A stretch of DNA of 64,000 nucleotides from Prolixibacteraceae bacterium (GTDB taxonomy: Bacteria; Bacteroidota; Bacteroidia; Bacteroidales; Prolixibacteraceae): NCBI GenBank assembly GCA_028683385.1, contig JAQUIJ010000010.1, positions 46,567 to 110,566 of the forward strand, read 5' to 3'. Positions within the stretch are counted from its first letter, which is position 1. Each line of letters starts with the position of its first letter. Positions 17,476 to 27,071 of this stretch are shown here, piece by piece. The translations under genes and the position numbers were made by a program. Under the pieces are notes generated by a model. The model was not told the origin of the DNA. It was given only the letters and a program-made list of their open reading frames with translations, and made no database searches.

Positions 17476-19503
17476 ATGGGAAAAAATCTAGTAACGAAAG
17501 CTGCCGACAATGTGAGAATCCTTTCGGCTTCTATGGTTGAAAAAGCCAAATCAGGTCATCCTGGCGGAGCAATGGGTGGTGCAGACTTTATAACAGTATT
17601 GTATTCGGAGTTCCTGAATTACGATCCAAGTGATATGACATGGATCAACCGCGACCGGTTTTTCCTCGATCCGGGTCATATGTCTCCAATGTTGTATTCC
17701 ATCCTGTCGATGACCGGAAACTACACCATGGAAGAACTCTCCAATTTCCGTCAATGGGGAAGCCCAACACCAGGCCATCCTGAAGTTGAACCTGCGCGTG
17801 GTGTTGAAAACACATCAGGTCCTCTCGGACAAGGACACGTAATGGCCATCGGCGCTGCTATTGCAGAACGTTTCATAGTTCAGCGTTTTGGTGAAGTAAT
17901 GGCTCACAAAACGTACGCTTTTATTTCTGATGGTGGTGTTCAGGAAGAAATTTCACAAGGTGGCGGACGTATTGCCGGATTCCTTGGACTGAGCAACCTG
18001 ATCATGTTTTACGACTCGAACGATATCCAGCTTTCGACTGAAACAAAGGATGTGACCAATGAAGATACTGCAAAAAAATACGAAGCATGGGGATGGAAAG
18101 TAGTTACCATTAAAGGAAACGACGCCGACGCCATCCAAGCAGCATTGAAAGAGGCTCAGACTGAAAAAGAAAAACCAACCCTGATTATCGGTAAAACGAT
18201 TATGGGTTTAGGCGCTCTGAAAGAAGACGGCTCAAGTTTCGAACGTCAGTGTGCTACCCATGGTATGCCTTTGGGCGAAGCCGGTGCTTCCTATGAAAAA
18301 TCGATCCTGAACTTGGGTGGCGATCCAAAGAATCCATTCGTTATTTTCGATGATGTTCAGGCCATGTTTGCTGCCCGTAAAGCAGAACTGATCGCTGCAG
18401 CAGCTCAGAAAAAAGCTGCTCAGCAAGTCTGGGAAAAAGCTAATCCTGAATTGGCCGCCAAACTGGCTAAATTCTTCAGCAAATCAGCTCCTGAATTTGA
18501 CTTCAGCAAAATTGTACAGAAAGCCGGTTCTGCAACACGCGCCGCATCAAGCACCGTTTTGGCTGCATTTGCCGGTGAAATTGAAAACATGGTTGTTTCT
18601 TCTGCCGACCTTTCAAACTCTGATAAAACCGATGGCTTCCTGAAAAAGACAAAAGCTTTCACCAAAGGCGATTTCTCTGGTTCATTCTTTCAGGCTGGCG
18701 TTTGCGAGTTGACTATGGCTTGTATCATGAACGGGATGGCGCTGCATGGCGGTATTATTCCGGTTTGCGGAACATTCTTTGTTTTCTCCGACTACATGAA
18801 ACCAGCAGTTCGTATGGCTGCGCTGATGCAGTTACCGGTAAAATATGTTTGGACTCACGATGCCTTCCGCGTTGGTGAAGATGGACCAACTCACCAACCC
18901 GTTGAGCAGGAAGCTCAAATCCGCCTGATGGAAAAATTGAAAAACCACCACGGCAAAAACTCAACATTGGTACTTCGTCCGGCTGATGCTGAAGAAGCTA
19001 CTGTTGCATGGAAATTGGCTCTTGAAAATATTGATACTCCAACTGCGTTGATCCTTTCACGTCAGAACATCAAAAATCTTCCATCAAAAGGCGATCGTTA
19101 TGCTGAAGCACAACAGGCTGCTAAAGGTGCTTACATTGTTACCGACTCAGAAGGCACACCAGATGTGATTCTGTTGGCCAGCGGCTCCGAAGTAGCTACT
19201 TTGGTTGAAGGACAGGCATTATTGGAAAAAGAAGGCATCAAATGCCGCATCGTTTCTGTTCCTTCTGAAGGTTTATTCCGTAGCCAAAGTAAAGAATATC
19301 AGCAAAGTGTATTGCCAGCAGGAATTAAAAAATTCGGTATGACTGCCGGTTTGCCTGTTAACCTCGAAGGATTGGTTGGCGCCGACGGAAAAGTATTCGG
19401 ATTGGAATCATTCGGATTCTCCGCTCCTTACACTGTTCTGGACGAAAAGTTGGGATTCACAGCCGTTAATGTTTACAATCAGGTAAAAGAAATTCTGGCT
19501 TAA
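17476..19503 (+). CDS. tkt: Transketolase
   Basis: Thiamine-diphosphate enzyme of the non-oxidative pentose phosphate pathway. The 675 residues have the family's full length, with GHPGGAMGGADF and PGHPE near the N-terminus, the ThDP/metal motif around ISDGGVQEE, and in the second half a pyrimidine domain with GEDGPTHQPVEQ. It is a single-gene unit with its own terminator. Confidence 0.95.
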   Translation: MGKNLVTKAADNVRILSASMVEKAKSGHPGGAMGGADFITVLYSEFLNYDPSDMTWINRDRFFLDPGHMSPMLYSILSMTGNYTMEELSNFRQWGSPTPGHPEVEPARGVENTSGPLGQGHVMAIGAAIAERFIVQRFGEVMAHKTYAFISDGGVQEEISQGGGRIAGFLGLSNLIMFYDSNDIQLSTETKDVTNEDTAKKYEAWGWKVVTIKGNDADAIQAALKEAQTEKEKPTLIIGKTIMGLGALKEDGSSFERQCATHGMPLGEAGASYEKSILNLGGDPKNPFVIFDDVQAMFAARKAELIAAAAQKKAAQQVWEKANPELAAKLAKFFSKSAPEFDFSKIVQKAGSATRAASSTVLAAFAGEIENMVVSSADLSNSDKTDGFLKKTKAFTKGDFSGSFFQAGVCELTMACIMNGMALHGGIIPVCGTFFVFSDYMKPAVRMAALMQLPVKYVWTHDAFRVGEDGPTHQPVEQEAQIRLMEKLKNHHGKNSTLVLRPADAEEATVAWKLALENIDTPTALILSRQNIKNLPSKGDRYAEAQQAAKGAYIVTDSEGTPDVILLASGSEVATLVEGQALLEKEGIKCRIVSVPSEGLFRSQSKEYQQSVLPAGIKKFGMTAGLPVNLEGLVGADGKVFGLESFGFSAPYTVLDEKLGFTAVNVYNQVKEILA

Positions 19504-19524
19504 AACAGGATTTTTTAGATATTG

Positions 19525-19557
19525 AAAAAGGCAGCTCAAACGGGCTGCCTTTTTTCG
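19525..19557 (+). terminator. Transketolase terminator
   Basis: Perfect arms AAAAAGGCAGC (19525-19535) / GCTGCCTTTTT (19544-19554), loop of 8 nt, with a terminal T-run. Confidence 0.9.
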
Positions 19558-19571
19558 TTTATAGTTTAGAC

Positions 19572-19634
19572 GTCATGCTGAACTTGTTTCAGCATCCCAA
19601 TTTTATTGAGACCCTGAAACAAGTTCAGGGTGAC
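19572..19634. repeat. REP-like double hairpin (GTCAT...GTGAC)
   Basis: Two inner palindromes, ATGCTGAACTTGTTTCAGCAT and CCCTGAAACAAGTTCAGGG, face each other with a short spacer inside outer GTCA/TGAC ends. A second member with the same plan is at 28873-28933. Confidence 0.85.
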
Positions 19635-19654
19635 TGGAATTCAAAGTATTACAT

Positions 19655-22501
19655 TTATTTTCTTGTTAGCTCAACCAATTTACCGTCATAAGTTACTGTT
19701 GCATCAGCTTTCCGGCTTAAGTCGAAAGCCACAGGCTTTTGCTTACTTACCCAAACGATATTGAATTTGCGTGATTTCAGCATTCCATCGAACGATCCGG
19801 TTGCGTCTCCAATGGTCAGTTTTCCTGAAGTTTCGTCGTATTTGAACTGTATGGTACTGAATGATCCCTTTTCATAATTGTAGTTAATGCCTTCATCTTC
19901 GTACAAAGTAAATTCAGCATTTTTACCAGTATAAACATACAAGGTAATTACATCAGCTTGTTTCTCACCTGCATACTGAATTTCAGGTCCAAAAGGTACA
20001 ATGGAACCTTCTTTCACAAACAAAGGCATCCGTTCGTATGGTGCGTCAACACTGATTTTCTGTCCGCCTTCGGTATATTTCCCGGAATATAAATCGTACC
20101 AACCGTTGGCTGCCGGAAAATAAACTTCGCGGTTACGGGCTTTGTATTTATAAACGGGAGCAACCATCAGCGATGGTCCAAACATGTATTGATCGCCAAC
20201 ATTCTCTACCTGTTTATCACCGTTAAAATCCATCACCAACGCTCGCATGATGGTATAATCTTCGAAATGCGTTTTTCCGGCAAGCGAATAAATGTAGGGC
20301 ATCAAACGGTAGCGAAGTTTATTCACATAAACCATGCTTTTGTAAGCGGGATGAGTTTCAGGAGCCATGTTGTAAATTTCGCGGTAAGGGAACTGTCCGT
20401 GGCTACGGAAAAGTGGACAAAACGCACCAAACTGGTACCAACGGGAATTCAATTCGCGCCACTCGTCCAAATCGGCCGATCCTTCTTTGGCCTGTTCGTA
20501 GCGTTTTTCTACGCAGAAACCGCCAATATCCATGGTCCAGTATGGGATTCCGGAGATTGCAAAATTCAATCCGGCTGAAATTTGGGCTTTCATATCTTCC
20601 CAACGGGTACCAATATCGCCACTCCATGTAGCGGTTGAATAACGTTGCAATCCAGCAAATCCGGAGCGGGTCAACAGGAAAACACGTTTATTCGGATCGA
20701 CACCACGTTGGCCATCATAAATGGCTTCAGCATTCATCAGGGCATAAGCATTGAAATATTTGGTCGATGGTCCGAGTGCAGTCGGTGTCATCAATTCTTT
20801 GCGGTATTCGATGCTGGCATTCGAGAGAATATCAGGCTCAGAAGCATCCATCCACCAGGCATCAAAGCCTTTGCTGTAGAGCTTTTCTTTCATCTGGTTC
20901 CAAAATAACTTCCGGGCATCAGGATTATAGGCATCGTAAAACGAGCCAATATAGCCTTTACCAATCCAGTCGCGGATACTGTCCTTTACTGCACGTTGGT
21001 ACATCCAGCCTTTGCTGTCGAAATCCTTATAATTTTGGGTAGTGTGATAAAATTTCGGCCATACCGAAATCATGATGTGTGCGTTCATGTCGTGAACTTT
21101 CTGAACCATCGCGACAGGATCAGGGAAACGGGCAACATCAAAATTGTGCGAACCCCAATCTGTTACAGGCCAATAACTCCAATCGAGTACAATATTATCA
21201 AGTGGAATCTGGCGCTTGCGATACTCCTGAACAACATTAGTCAACTCATCAGCAGTTTTATAGCGTTCGCGGCTCTGCCAGTAACCCATGGCCCATTTGG
21301 GCATAATCTGCGCTTTGCCAGTTACCGTGCGGTATCCACTGATTACCTCATCCAGATTATTTCCCCGAATAAAATAATAGTCGATCTGATCGCCCATTTC
21401 AGAAGTCAGCGTCAATGCATTCTGATCGGCTTTTGGCCTTGGACTTAAAGCTTTCAGGCTTAAGTATGAAACGCCTCCATCGGGTTTCCATTCCAGACGA
21501 ATCGAATATTTTTTACCCTGTTCAAGTTCTTTGGTGAATTTGTAGGTATTCGGATTCCAGGCAGTACGCCAGCGTTCAGGAACAACCAATTCGTCGTTGA
21601 TGTAAACTTTGGTATATCCGGCATAATACAGTTTGAAATGGAATTCTCCGGATTCTTTGGGTTCAATCTGGCCTTTCCAAACAATCATCGAATTATTAAA
21701 TTGAAAACCTTCAGGAAATTTTTTGATGGTCGTCAGGTTTTCGTAATCAATGGCTGATTCGTTGCGGTTAATAAACACCTGATTGGTATCCGAATTGGTA
21801 TAATACATTCCGGATAAACTGCCCTCCTCGCCTTTTGCGTTGTAAAGTTTGAACAGATCCATGTCGGAATAATCGCGCGGATCGCCAAATTTGGTCACCG
21901 AATAATTATCCCAGAGTAAGCCGTAATTTTTGTTCGAAACTACAAATGGAACCGATACTTTGGTATTGTACTGATACAAAATCTCGTTGCGACCTTTGTA
22001 ATTAAATTCGTCAGACTGGTGTTGCCCAAGCCCGTAAAAAGCCTCATCGTCGGGCGATTCAAAAATCTGCGAAAAGCTGTATCCTTTGGTGCCTTCAATA
22101 GTAATGGGGGTAAATGTTTTACCACCAGTTGCCCTTTCCTGAAGTAGTTTCCGGCCATTTTCGTCAAAGAAAACAACAGCTCCAGATGATAGAGAAACCG
22201 CAGCTTTTACTTTTGTGGTTGATAAAATCAGGCTATCGTTCTGTTCTGTGACGTCGAATGGAATTGTATTTGTTGGCTGATCAACCACACACAAACTTTT
22301 TGCTGACGAGAACTGATCGGTTGGTGAAGCCAAAACGTGAACAATCTCATCGTTCACAACTTCAAGACTAACCGTACGCGCACTACTTTCTGTTTTCGAT
22401 TTAGGGTGAACAACCACTCCTTTCGGAGTTTTCTCCCAAACCTGCTGAGAACAGGCTGATAAAAAAAGAGTAGCAAAAGTGAAATATAAAATTCGCTTCA
22501 T
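19655..22501 (-). CDS. GH31 lipoprotein with PA14 insert, probable alpha-xylosidase
   Basis: Exo-acting retaining glycosidase. A lipoprotein signal (lipobox LSAC, C17) suggests membrane anchoring. Its N-terminal beta domain is interrupted by a PA14 domain (about 228-352), then the TIM barrel carries the nucleophile D552 (WWMDASEPD) and acid/base D629 (WSGDIGTRWEDM), followed by C-terminal beta domains. A PA14 insert at this place is known from characterised bacterial GH31 alpha-xylosidases acting on xyloglucan oligosaccharides, so xylosidase is the best guess; alpha-glucosidase remains possible. It has no SusCD or other xyloglucan enzymes next to it. 948 residues is normal for the PA14-bearing type. 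Confidence 0.9.
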   Translation of the reverse strand: MKRILYFTFATLFLSACSQQVWEKTPKGVVVHPKSKTESSARTVSLEVVNDEIVHVLASPTDQFSSAKSLCVVDQPTNTIPFDVTEQNDSLILSTTKVKAAVSLSSGAVVFFDENGRKLLQERATGGKTFTPITIEGTKGYSFSQIFESPDDEAFYGLGQHQSDEFNYKGRNEILYQYNTKVSVPFVVSNKNYGLLWDNYSVTKFGDPRDYSDMDLFKLYNAKGEEGSLSGMYYTNSDTNQVFINRNESAIDYENLTTIKKFPEGFQFNNSMIVWKGQIEPKESGEFHFKLYYAGYTKVYINDELVVPERWRTAWNPNTYKFTKELEQGKKYSIRLEWKPDGGVSYLSLKALSPRPKADQNALTLTSEMGDQIDYYFIRGNNLDEVISGYRTVTGKAQIMPKWAMGYWQSRERYKTADELTNVVQEYRKRQIPLDNIVLDWSYWPVTDWGSHNFDVARFPDPVAMVQKVHDMNAHIMISVWPKFYHTTQNYKDFDSKGWMYQRAVKDSIRDWIGKGYIGSFYDAYNPDARKLFWNQMKEKLYSKGFDAWWMDASEPDILSNASIEYRKELMTPTALGPSTKYFNAYALMNAEAIYDGQRGVDPNKRVFLLTRSGFAGLQRYSTATWSGDIGTRWEDMKAQISAGLNFAISGIPYWTMDIGGFCVEKRYEQAKEGSADLDEWRELNSRWYQFGAFCPLFRSHGQFPYREIYNMAPETHPAYKSMVYVNKLRYRLMPYIYSLAGKTHFEDYTIMRALVMDFNGDKQVENVGDQYMFGPSLMVAPVYKYKARNREVYFPAANGWYDLYSGKYTEGGQKISVDAPYERMPLFVKEGSIVPFGPEIQYAGEKQADVITLYVYTGKNAEFTLYEDEGINYNYEKGSFSTIQFKYDETSGKLTIGDATGSFDGMLKSRKFNIVWVSKQKPVAFDLSRKADATVTYDGKLVELTRK

Positions 22502-22807
22502 GATATTTGGTTTAAGTTAAATCAGAATAAGCAATAAAGACACATGCTAGGCCTATATTGTACAAATAACAATTTGATACAAAAATAAGCTTTTATTTCA
22601 TTTCTACAAGATACTATTAATGAACACCATCTCACCTTTGTTTGAATTCTGAAATGAAAAAGCGGTGATTAAAAGTACACTTGTACCAGAAATATGAGGT
22701 CCCGGTTTATTGCAAACTATTAAATTATGATATAGCTTAGAGCCACAATAAAAGAAATTATTGAAGCGACCGTTTTCTATACCAACACCCATTTAAAGGC
22801 AATTAAA
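22502..22807. other. Divergent gap, no gene seen
   Basis: 306 bp between the GH31 start and the small membrane protein start. It must hold two outward promoters, but I see no exact TAnnTTTG box. A minus-strand frame of 62 codons inside it has no coding character that I can support. Confidence 0.55.
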
Positions 22808-23107
22808 ATGGCAAACAATACATCACAACACATACTGAATACATCGGCAAATCTTTTAGGATTTTGTCTGTTCGTGATCACCTCATTGCACATAGCCGAT
22901 AAAATTGAATCTCACCTGATTGATGAATTCACTTCTGTTATTGCTCTGCTGTTGACAATCTCTTGTGTATTTTCATTTATTTCGATAAAGACCAAATCGG
23001 CTCAGAAGGAAATTAAACTGGAAACAATCGCAGATTATTTTTTCATGAGCTCACTCATCGGTATTTTTTTTATTATTATACTGATCACCCTAAATTTCAT
23101 TAAATAA
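22808..23107 (+). CDS. Small membrane protein next to DUF1003 protein
   Basis: 99 residues with three hydrophobic segments (about 13-30, 40-59 and 76-96) separated by a Lys-rich loop (KTKSAQKEIK). No family recognised. It stops 5 bp before the DUF1003 gene, so the two are surely co-transcribed and may form a membrane complex. Confidence 0.7.
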   Translation: MANNTSQHILNTSANLLGFCLFVITSLHIADKIESHLIDEFTSVIALLLTISCVFSFISIKTKSAQKEIKLETIADYFFMSSLIGIFFIIILITLNFIK

Positions 23108-23112
23108 CAGGT

Positions 23113-23817
23113 ATGAAAACTTTCCGAAGTGACATTTCGAACGAAGAATTTCAGATTGCTGATAAAGTCTCGGCTAAAACAATCCGGCATTCAATTTTGA
23201 ACTTAATACAAAAAGAGCATCCATTATTTACTCATGAAAGTCATTTATCTCGTAGTGAATTAAATCACTTCAGAAAAAGACACATCTCGGAATACCTGTC
23301 CAAAGAACTTGGGAAACTGACGGATCCTGAAAAGAAGGTATTAACTTCAATAACCGACAATACAACATTATCAGATAAAATTGATGGGGAAGATCAGCAG
23401 ATTCTAACATTTGGACAAAAAATTGCCGATAAAGTCGCTTCATTTGGTGGTAGCTGGACATTTATTATCTCATTCGGGATATTTATTTCTCTATGGATTA
23501 GCCTGAATATCTTTTGGCTCGTTAATAAAGGTTTTGATCCCTACCCTTTTATCCTTTTAAATTTAATTTTGTCGTGTTTAGCAGCCTTACAGGCACCTGT
23601 TATTATGATGAGCCAGAACCGTCAGGAAGAAAAAGACAGGGAAAGGGCTAAAAACGACTACATGATCAACCTAAAATCTGAATTGGAAATAAGGACGCTG
23701 CACGAGAAAATTGATCATTTCGTCATGGATCAACAGCAAGAGCTTTTAGACATTCAAAAAGCACAAATAGAGATGTTAACTGATATACTTAAACGTGTTG
23801 AAAAAAGTGGGCAATAA
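23113..23817 (+). CDS. DUF1003 domain membrane protein
   Basis: 234 residues. The DUF1003 core starts near KIADKVASFGGSWTFI, with two membrane helices (about 115-137 and 143-163), the conserved PFILLNLILSCLAALQAP loop and MMSQNRQEEKDRERA after it, then a helical cytoplasmic tail. Family function is unknown. The N-terminal ~95 residues are soluble and charged. It is the middle gene of a tight three-gene set (5-bp and 2-bp gaps). Confidence 0.85.
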   Translation: MKTFRSDISNEEFQIADKVSAKTIRHSILNLIQKEHPLFTHESHLSRSELNHFRKRHISEYLSKELGKLTDPEKKVLTSITDNTTLSDKIDGEDQQILTFGQKIADKVASFGGSWTFIISFGIFISLWISLNIFWLVNKGFDPYPFILLNLILSCLAALQAPVIMMSQNRQEEKDRERAKNDYMINLKSELEIRTLHEKIDHFVMDQQQELLDIQKAQIEMLTDILKRVEKSGQ

Positions 23818-23819
23818 CA

Positions 23820-24902
23820 ATGAATACTACAGACATTTCAACCCTCCGCCTTCAGAACCAGCAAGTTTCCGCAACAAAATTTAAAACAGTAAAAGAACTC
23901 GTTGGCTGGATGGGCGCCATGCAGGCGCAGGATTACAATCAGGCCAAATGGGCTATTGGTGCGCGGTTGCCACATTTAACGGAAACTCAAATTGAATCAG
24001 CCTTTAATCAAGGCGATATCTTTCGGACTCATTTGATGCGCCCAACCTGGCATTTCGTTTCTGCTGACAACATATACTGGATGTTGCAACTGACCTCAAA
24101 ACAGATTAAATCAATTACAAAATCAAGAAAACGTGATCTGGGTCTTACCGAGAATGATCTTGCAAAAAGCAAGGAGGTACTGGTAAAATCACTGGAAGGA
24201 AATCGGTCACTTACACGCGAAGAACTAAGCGACGAACTCAATAGGGCAGGAATAAACACCTTCGAACAGCGATTACCCCACATCCTGATGGACGCAGAAA
24301 TTGATGGGATTATTTGCAGTGGCGGAATTCAAGGTAAAAATCAAGCCTATGCTTTGCTGGCAGAAAGAGTTCCGGTTAAAAAAACTTTTTCAAGAGAAGA
24401 ATCGCTGGCACTGCTGGTCAAAAAGTACTTTACCAGTCATGGGCCAGCCACTTTGCCCGATTTTGTGTGGTGGTCGGGCTTACCGGTCGCAGAAGCCCGA
24501 AAAGCTCTGGAAATGAACAAAACGATTCTGAATTCAGAAATCATCGACAATGAAACGTATTGGTTTGCTAATTCGGTCGACATGCCTTCTACGCTGCACG
24601 ATTCCGTTTATCTGTTGCCTGCCTTCGACGAATACCTGATCAGCTACAAAAATCGAAGCTCGGCCATTACTCTGGAAAATCACACCAAAGCCATTTCGAA
24701 CAATGGTATTTTCAGGCCAATAATTGTTGTGAATGGGCAGATTTCAGGATTGTGGAAAAGAACGATCAAAAAAGACTCAGTGCTGATAGAACTTGATCAC
24801 TTTAGGCCACATAATAAAAAAGAAATTGGGTTAATTGAAAACGCTGCCGAAATGTTTGGACATTTTACCGGGAGGAAGGTGGAAGTAAAAATTCAGCAAT
24901 AG
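23820..24902 (+). CDS. Winged-helix DNA-binding domain protein (HTH_42 family)
   Basis: 360 residues resembling the PF06224 winged-helix family: LRLQNQQVSATKFKTVKELV, GAMQAQDYNQAKWAIGARLP, and later THLMRPTWHFVSADN, then FDEYLISYKNR and GLWKRTIKK. Related proteins are often near DNA repair or stress genes, and some family members are DNA glycosylases; whether this one has catalysis is unknown. It starts 2 bp after the DUF1003 stop and ends 8 bp before the YARHG gene. Confidence 0.82.
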   Translation: MNTTDISTLRLQNQQVSATKFKTVKELVGWMGAMQAQDYNQAKWAIGARLPHLTETQIESAFNQGDIFRTHLMRPTWHFVSADNIYWMLQLTSKQIKSITKSRKRDLGLTENDLAKSKEVLVKSLEGNRSLTREELSDELNRAGINTFEQRLPHILMDAEIDGIICSGGIQGKNQAYALLAERVPVKKTFSREESLALLVKKYFTSHGPATLPDFVWWSGLPVAEARKALEMNKTILNSEIIDNETYWFANSVDMPSTLHDSVYLLPAFDEYLISYKNRSSAITLENHTKAISNNGIFRPIIVVNGQISGLWKRTIKKDSVLIELDHFRPHNKKEIGLIENAAEMFGHFTGRKVEVKIQQ

Positions 24903-24910
24903 ATAAATCT

Positions 24911-25903
24911 ATGAAACATCTTTTAATCAGTTTACTGTTTGTATTTTCAATCGCAACGATTAAAGCAAATGATGCTTTTCTGGGATCAAGAGGCGGAAAC
25001 GTATTTCCCATAATCCGGAATGAAAGAATCCGAATGGTTAAGGAAGAAATAAAGGTTGTTATGGGAAAGGATAGCTGTAAAGTATATTGCAAGTTTTGGT
25101 TCAAAAATCTGGGTACCAAAGCTGAGAATGTATTCATGGGATTTCCTGACTATTTCGAAAATATGACTGAGATTTCAAATCCACTCAGAGGCTTTACCTG
25201 TGCTGTAAACGGCCATAAAACGGCATTTGACAAACGGACTCAAACTACTGAGGTTGATAACATACCTGAATTAAAACGATACGAAAAATGGTTTTGCTGG
25301 AATGTAAACTTCAATCCCGGAGAAACAGTTCTGGTTGAAAACACTTACAACGGCGATCTGGGAGGTTCGGCTGACGGAACTTGTAGTTTTAGCTATTTGA
25401 TTGGAACAGCGCAAACCTGGAGCAGCACCATTGCCAATGGAAAGGTTATTTTCGACTACTCAAAAATTGCATCAAAAGCATTTGTTGATACCACTTTCTA
25501 TTCAGACAGAACCTTACCAAAGGGGCTTGAACGGAGCATTTACAACGACAGCACTGTGTTTTCGTACAATAACTACCTACCAAAATGGAACGAGACTTTA
25601 AAAGTAAACTTGCTCTGTTATTGGAAATGTCCGTATGGCGGATCACAGGAAGTATTTACAGAATCTCCAATCTTAGGCAATATAATGGTTAAGACCCTTA
25701 ACCAACAAACGCTTAGGTTAATGAGAAATGAAGTGTTTGCCAGGCATGGATACATTTTTAATGATACCGAGTTGAAGAATTATTTTACGTCCCAATCCTG
25801 GTATAAGCCTAATCCTACTTTCAATCCAAATCAGCTGAATGAATTTGAACTGTTGTTTTTAAAATACCTGAAAAATTTAGAAGAAGACAAGCACGTAAAA
25901 TAA
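24911..25903 (+). CDS. Exported YARHG-domain protein
   Basis: 330 residues with a signal peptide (1-20, cleavage near KAN/D), a beta-rich middle part, and a C-terminal YARHG domain (LMRNEVFARHGYIFND to SWYKPNP, about 267-305). YARHG domains occur in exported proteins and are proposed to act in the cell envelope; the exact role is unknown. The short spacing makes it the likely fourth gene of the cassette starting at 22808. Confidence 0.82.
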   Translation: MKHLLISLLFVFSIATIKANDAFLGSRGGNVFPIIRNERIRMVKEEIKVVMGKDSCKVYCKFWFKNLGTKAENVFMGFPDYFENMTEISNPLRGFTCAVNGHKTAFDKRTQTTEVDNIPELKRYEKWFCWNVNFNPGETVLVENTYNGDLGGSADGTCSFSYLIGTAQTWSSTIANGKVIFDYSKIASKAFVDTTFYSDRTLPKGLERSIYNDSTVFSYNNYLPKWNETLKVNLLCYWKCPYGGSQEVFTESPILGNIMVKTLNQQTLRLMRNEVFARHGYIFNDTELKNYFTSQSWYKPNPTFNPNQLNEFELLFLKYLKNLEEDKHVK

Positions 25904-25973
25904 CAGTTATTCAAATACTTAACCGAACAAACCAACAAACCTGGTTATTTCTACCTAAGATAATTCAAGCTTG

Positions 25974-26810
25974 TTATCGCAACTCTCCTTTTTCAAACTT
26001 TTCAATCATTTCACCAGCAATGCTTATGGTTGACGGATGGCTCGGGAGATTTCCTCTCGAAAACCAGGAAGCATCGGTTATCTCTTTTCCATCAATGCAA
26101 ATCGGTTGATTTGCGTCGGCTTCGGCAATAAAACCAATCATCATCGAACCCGAAAGCGCCCAGGGTTGACTTTTATAATACCGAATATTCCAAACATCCA
26201 GCCCAACCTCTTCTTTAACCTCGCGAACCAGAGTTTCTTCGAGGGTTTCGCCTACATCAACAAAACCGGCAATTAACGAATACCAATTGCCGACGAAATT
26301 CGCATTGTGAGCCAGTAAAATTTTATCGCCACTAATAATAGCCACAATAATAGCCGGTGAAATTTTGGGGTAAACAACTGTGTTGCACGAAGGACAAATC
26401 ATTGCCCGCTCGTCATTCTTGTGTTGTGTTTTGGAGCCGCATTTTCCGCAGAATTTATTTTGATTGTACCAGTTCCGCAAATGAAGACCAACAATACTAA
26501 CCCAGGCAATTTCCTTCTGGTTGGTTGTCCGGAAAAAACTAATGTCCTTGTACTCAAACCGCGATTCGTCCGCTTTTAGGTCGTCCCATACCAGGAAACA
26601 AGGAACCTCATTCAGGCTGAATAAAAACACAGATTCCATTTCACCAGAAATCTCCGGAAAATCCTTTTTCTGCGGTATCGCTAATTCTTCGCCATTTGCT
26701 TTGAGCAATAAAGTGTTTTCATGGTAATGAAAAATATAATCGTCGTCCTGAGGCTTGCGCTTAGCCAAATACAGGTTACTGAAACGGTGCGGGTGAATAT
26801 CCTGAATCAT
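25974..26810 (-). CDS. nudC: NAD+ diphosphatase NudC (NAD-cap decapping type)
   Basis: Hydrolyses NAD(H) and, in studied members, removes NAD caps from RNA. I chose the ATG at 26810 (MIQDIHPHRF), giving 278 residues, because the longer frame up to 26912 would read through a palindromic repeat. The zinc ribbon CGKCGSK...CPSC, the NUDIX box GFVDVGETLEETLVREVKEEVG, and the NudC-specific SQPWALSGSMM are all present. It converges on the YARHG gene. Confidence 0.9.
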   Translation of the reverse strand: MIQDIHPHRFSNLYLAKRKPQDDDYIFHYHENTLLLKANGEELAIPQKKDFPEISGEMESVFLFSLNEVPCFLVWDDLKADESRFEYKDISFFRTTNQKEIAWVSIVGLHLRNWYNQNKFCGKCGSKTQHKNDERAMICPSCNTVVYPKISPAIIVAIISGDKILLAHNANFVGNWYSLIAGFVDVGETLEETLVREVKEEVGLDVWNIRYYKSQPWALSGSMMIGFIAEADANQPICIDGKEITDASWFSRGNLPSHPSTISIAGEMIEKFEKGELR

Positions 26811-26847
26811 GGAATGTACGAATTGATTTGCGCTTGTAAAGATAACT

Positions 26848-26879
26848 GACCAAACAGGTTTTCTACACCTGTTAGGTCT
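26848..26879. repeat. Palindromic repeat, CCTAACAGG family (copy 1)
   Basis: Arms CCAAACAGGT and ACCTGTTAGG around a 9-nt spacer, 9 of 10 pairs. It is upstream of the corrected nudC start and shares its core with the two copies flanking the RAYT gene. Confidence 0.75.
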
Positions 26880-27011
26880 AAAAAGAAACAATGCACCTAA
26901 AAAGTTTAACAAAGAATTAGAAAAATCAGAATTCTATTTCTTCCAGAATATCAGCTAAATAAAATTCGTAATTATCAATAATTCAATCAAAAAAGCGACG
27001 TATATTTGATA

Positions 27012-27060
27012 TGACCTAACAATAAGACCTAGCAGTTTTTTGAAACCTGTTAGGCCTAAA
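27012..27060. repeat. Palindromic repeat, CCTAACAGG family (copy 2, 5' of RAYT)
   Basis: CCTAGCAGTTTT and AAACCTGTTAGG form an imperfect palindrome ending 11 bp before the RAYT start codon; a further CCTAACAATAAGACC lies just upstream. Confidence 0.75.
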
Positions 27061-27071
27061 AGCAATATTGT

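Noticed and set aside
19572-19634. Terminator reading of the REP-like element
   Set aside because: Transketolase already has a strong terminator at 19525-19557, and this element has no T-run and recurs at 28873 with the same plan.
22604-22792. Minus-strand 62-codon ORF upstream of the GH31 gene
   Set aside because: It lies in the divergent promoter gap and has no coding character.
26811-26912. Upstream extension of NudC (34 extra residues)
   Set aside because: It reads through a palindromic repeat, has no family resemblance, and the Met at 26810 starts the conserved part.
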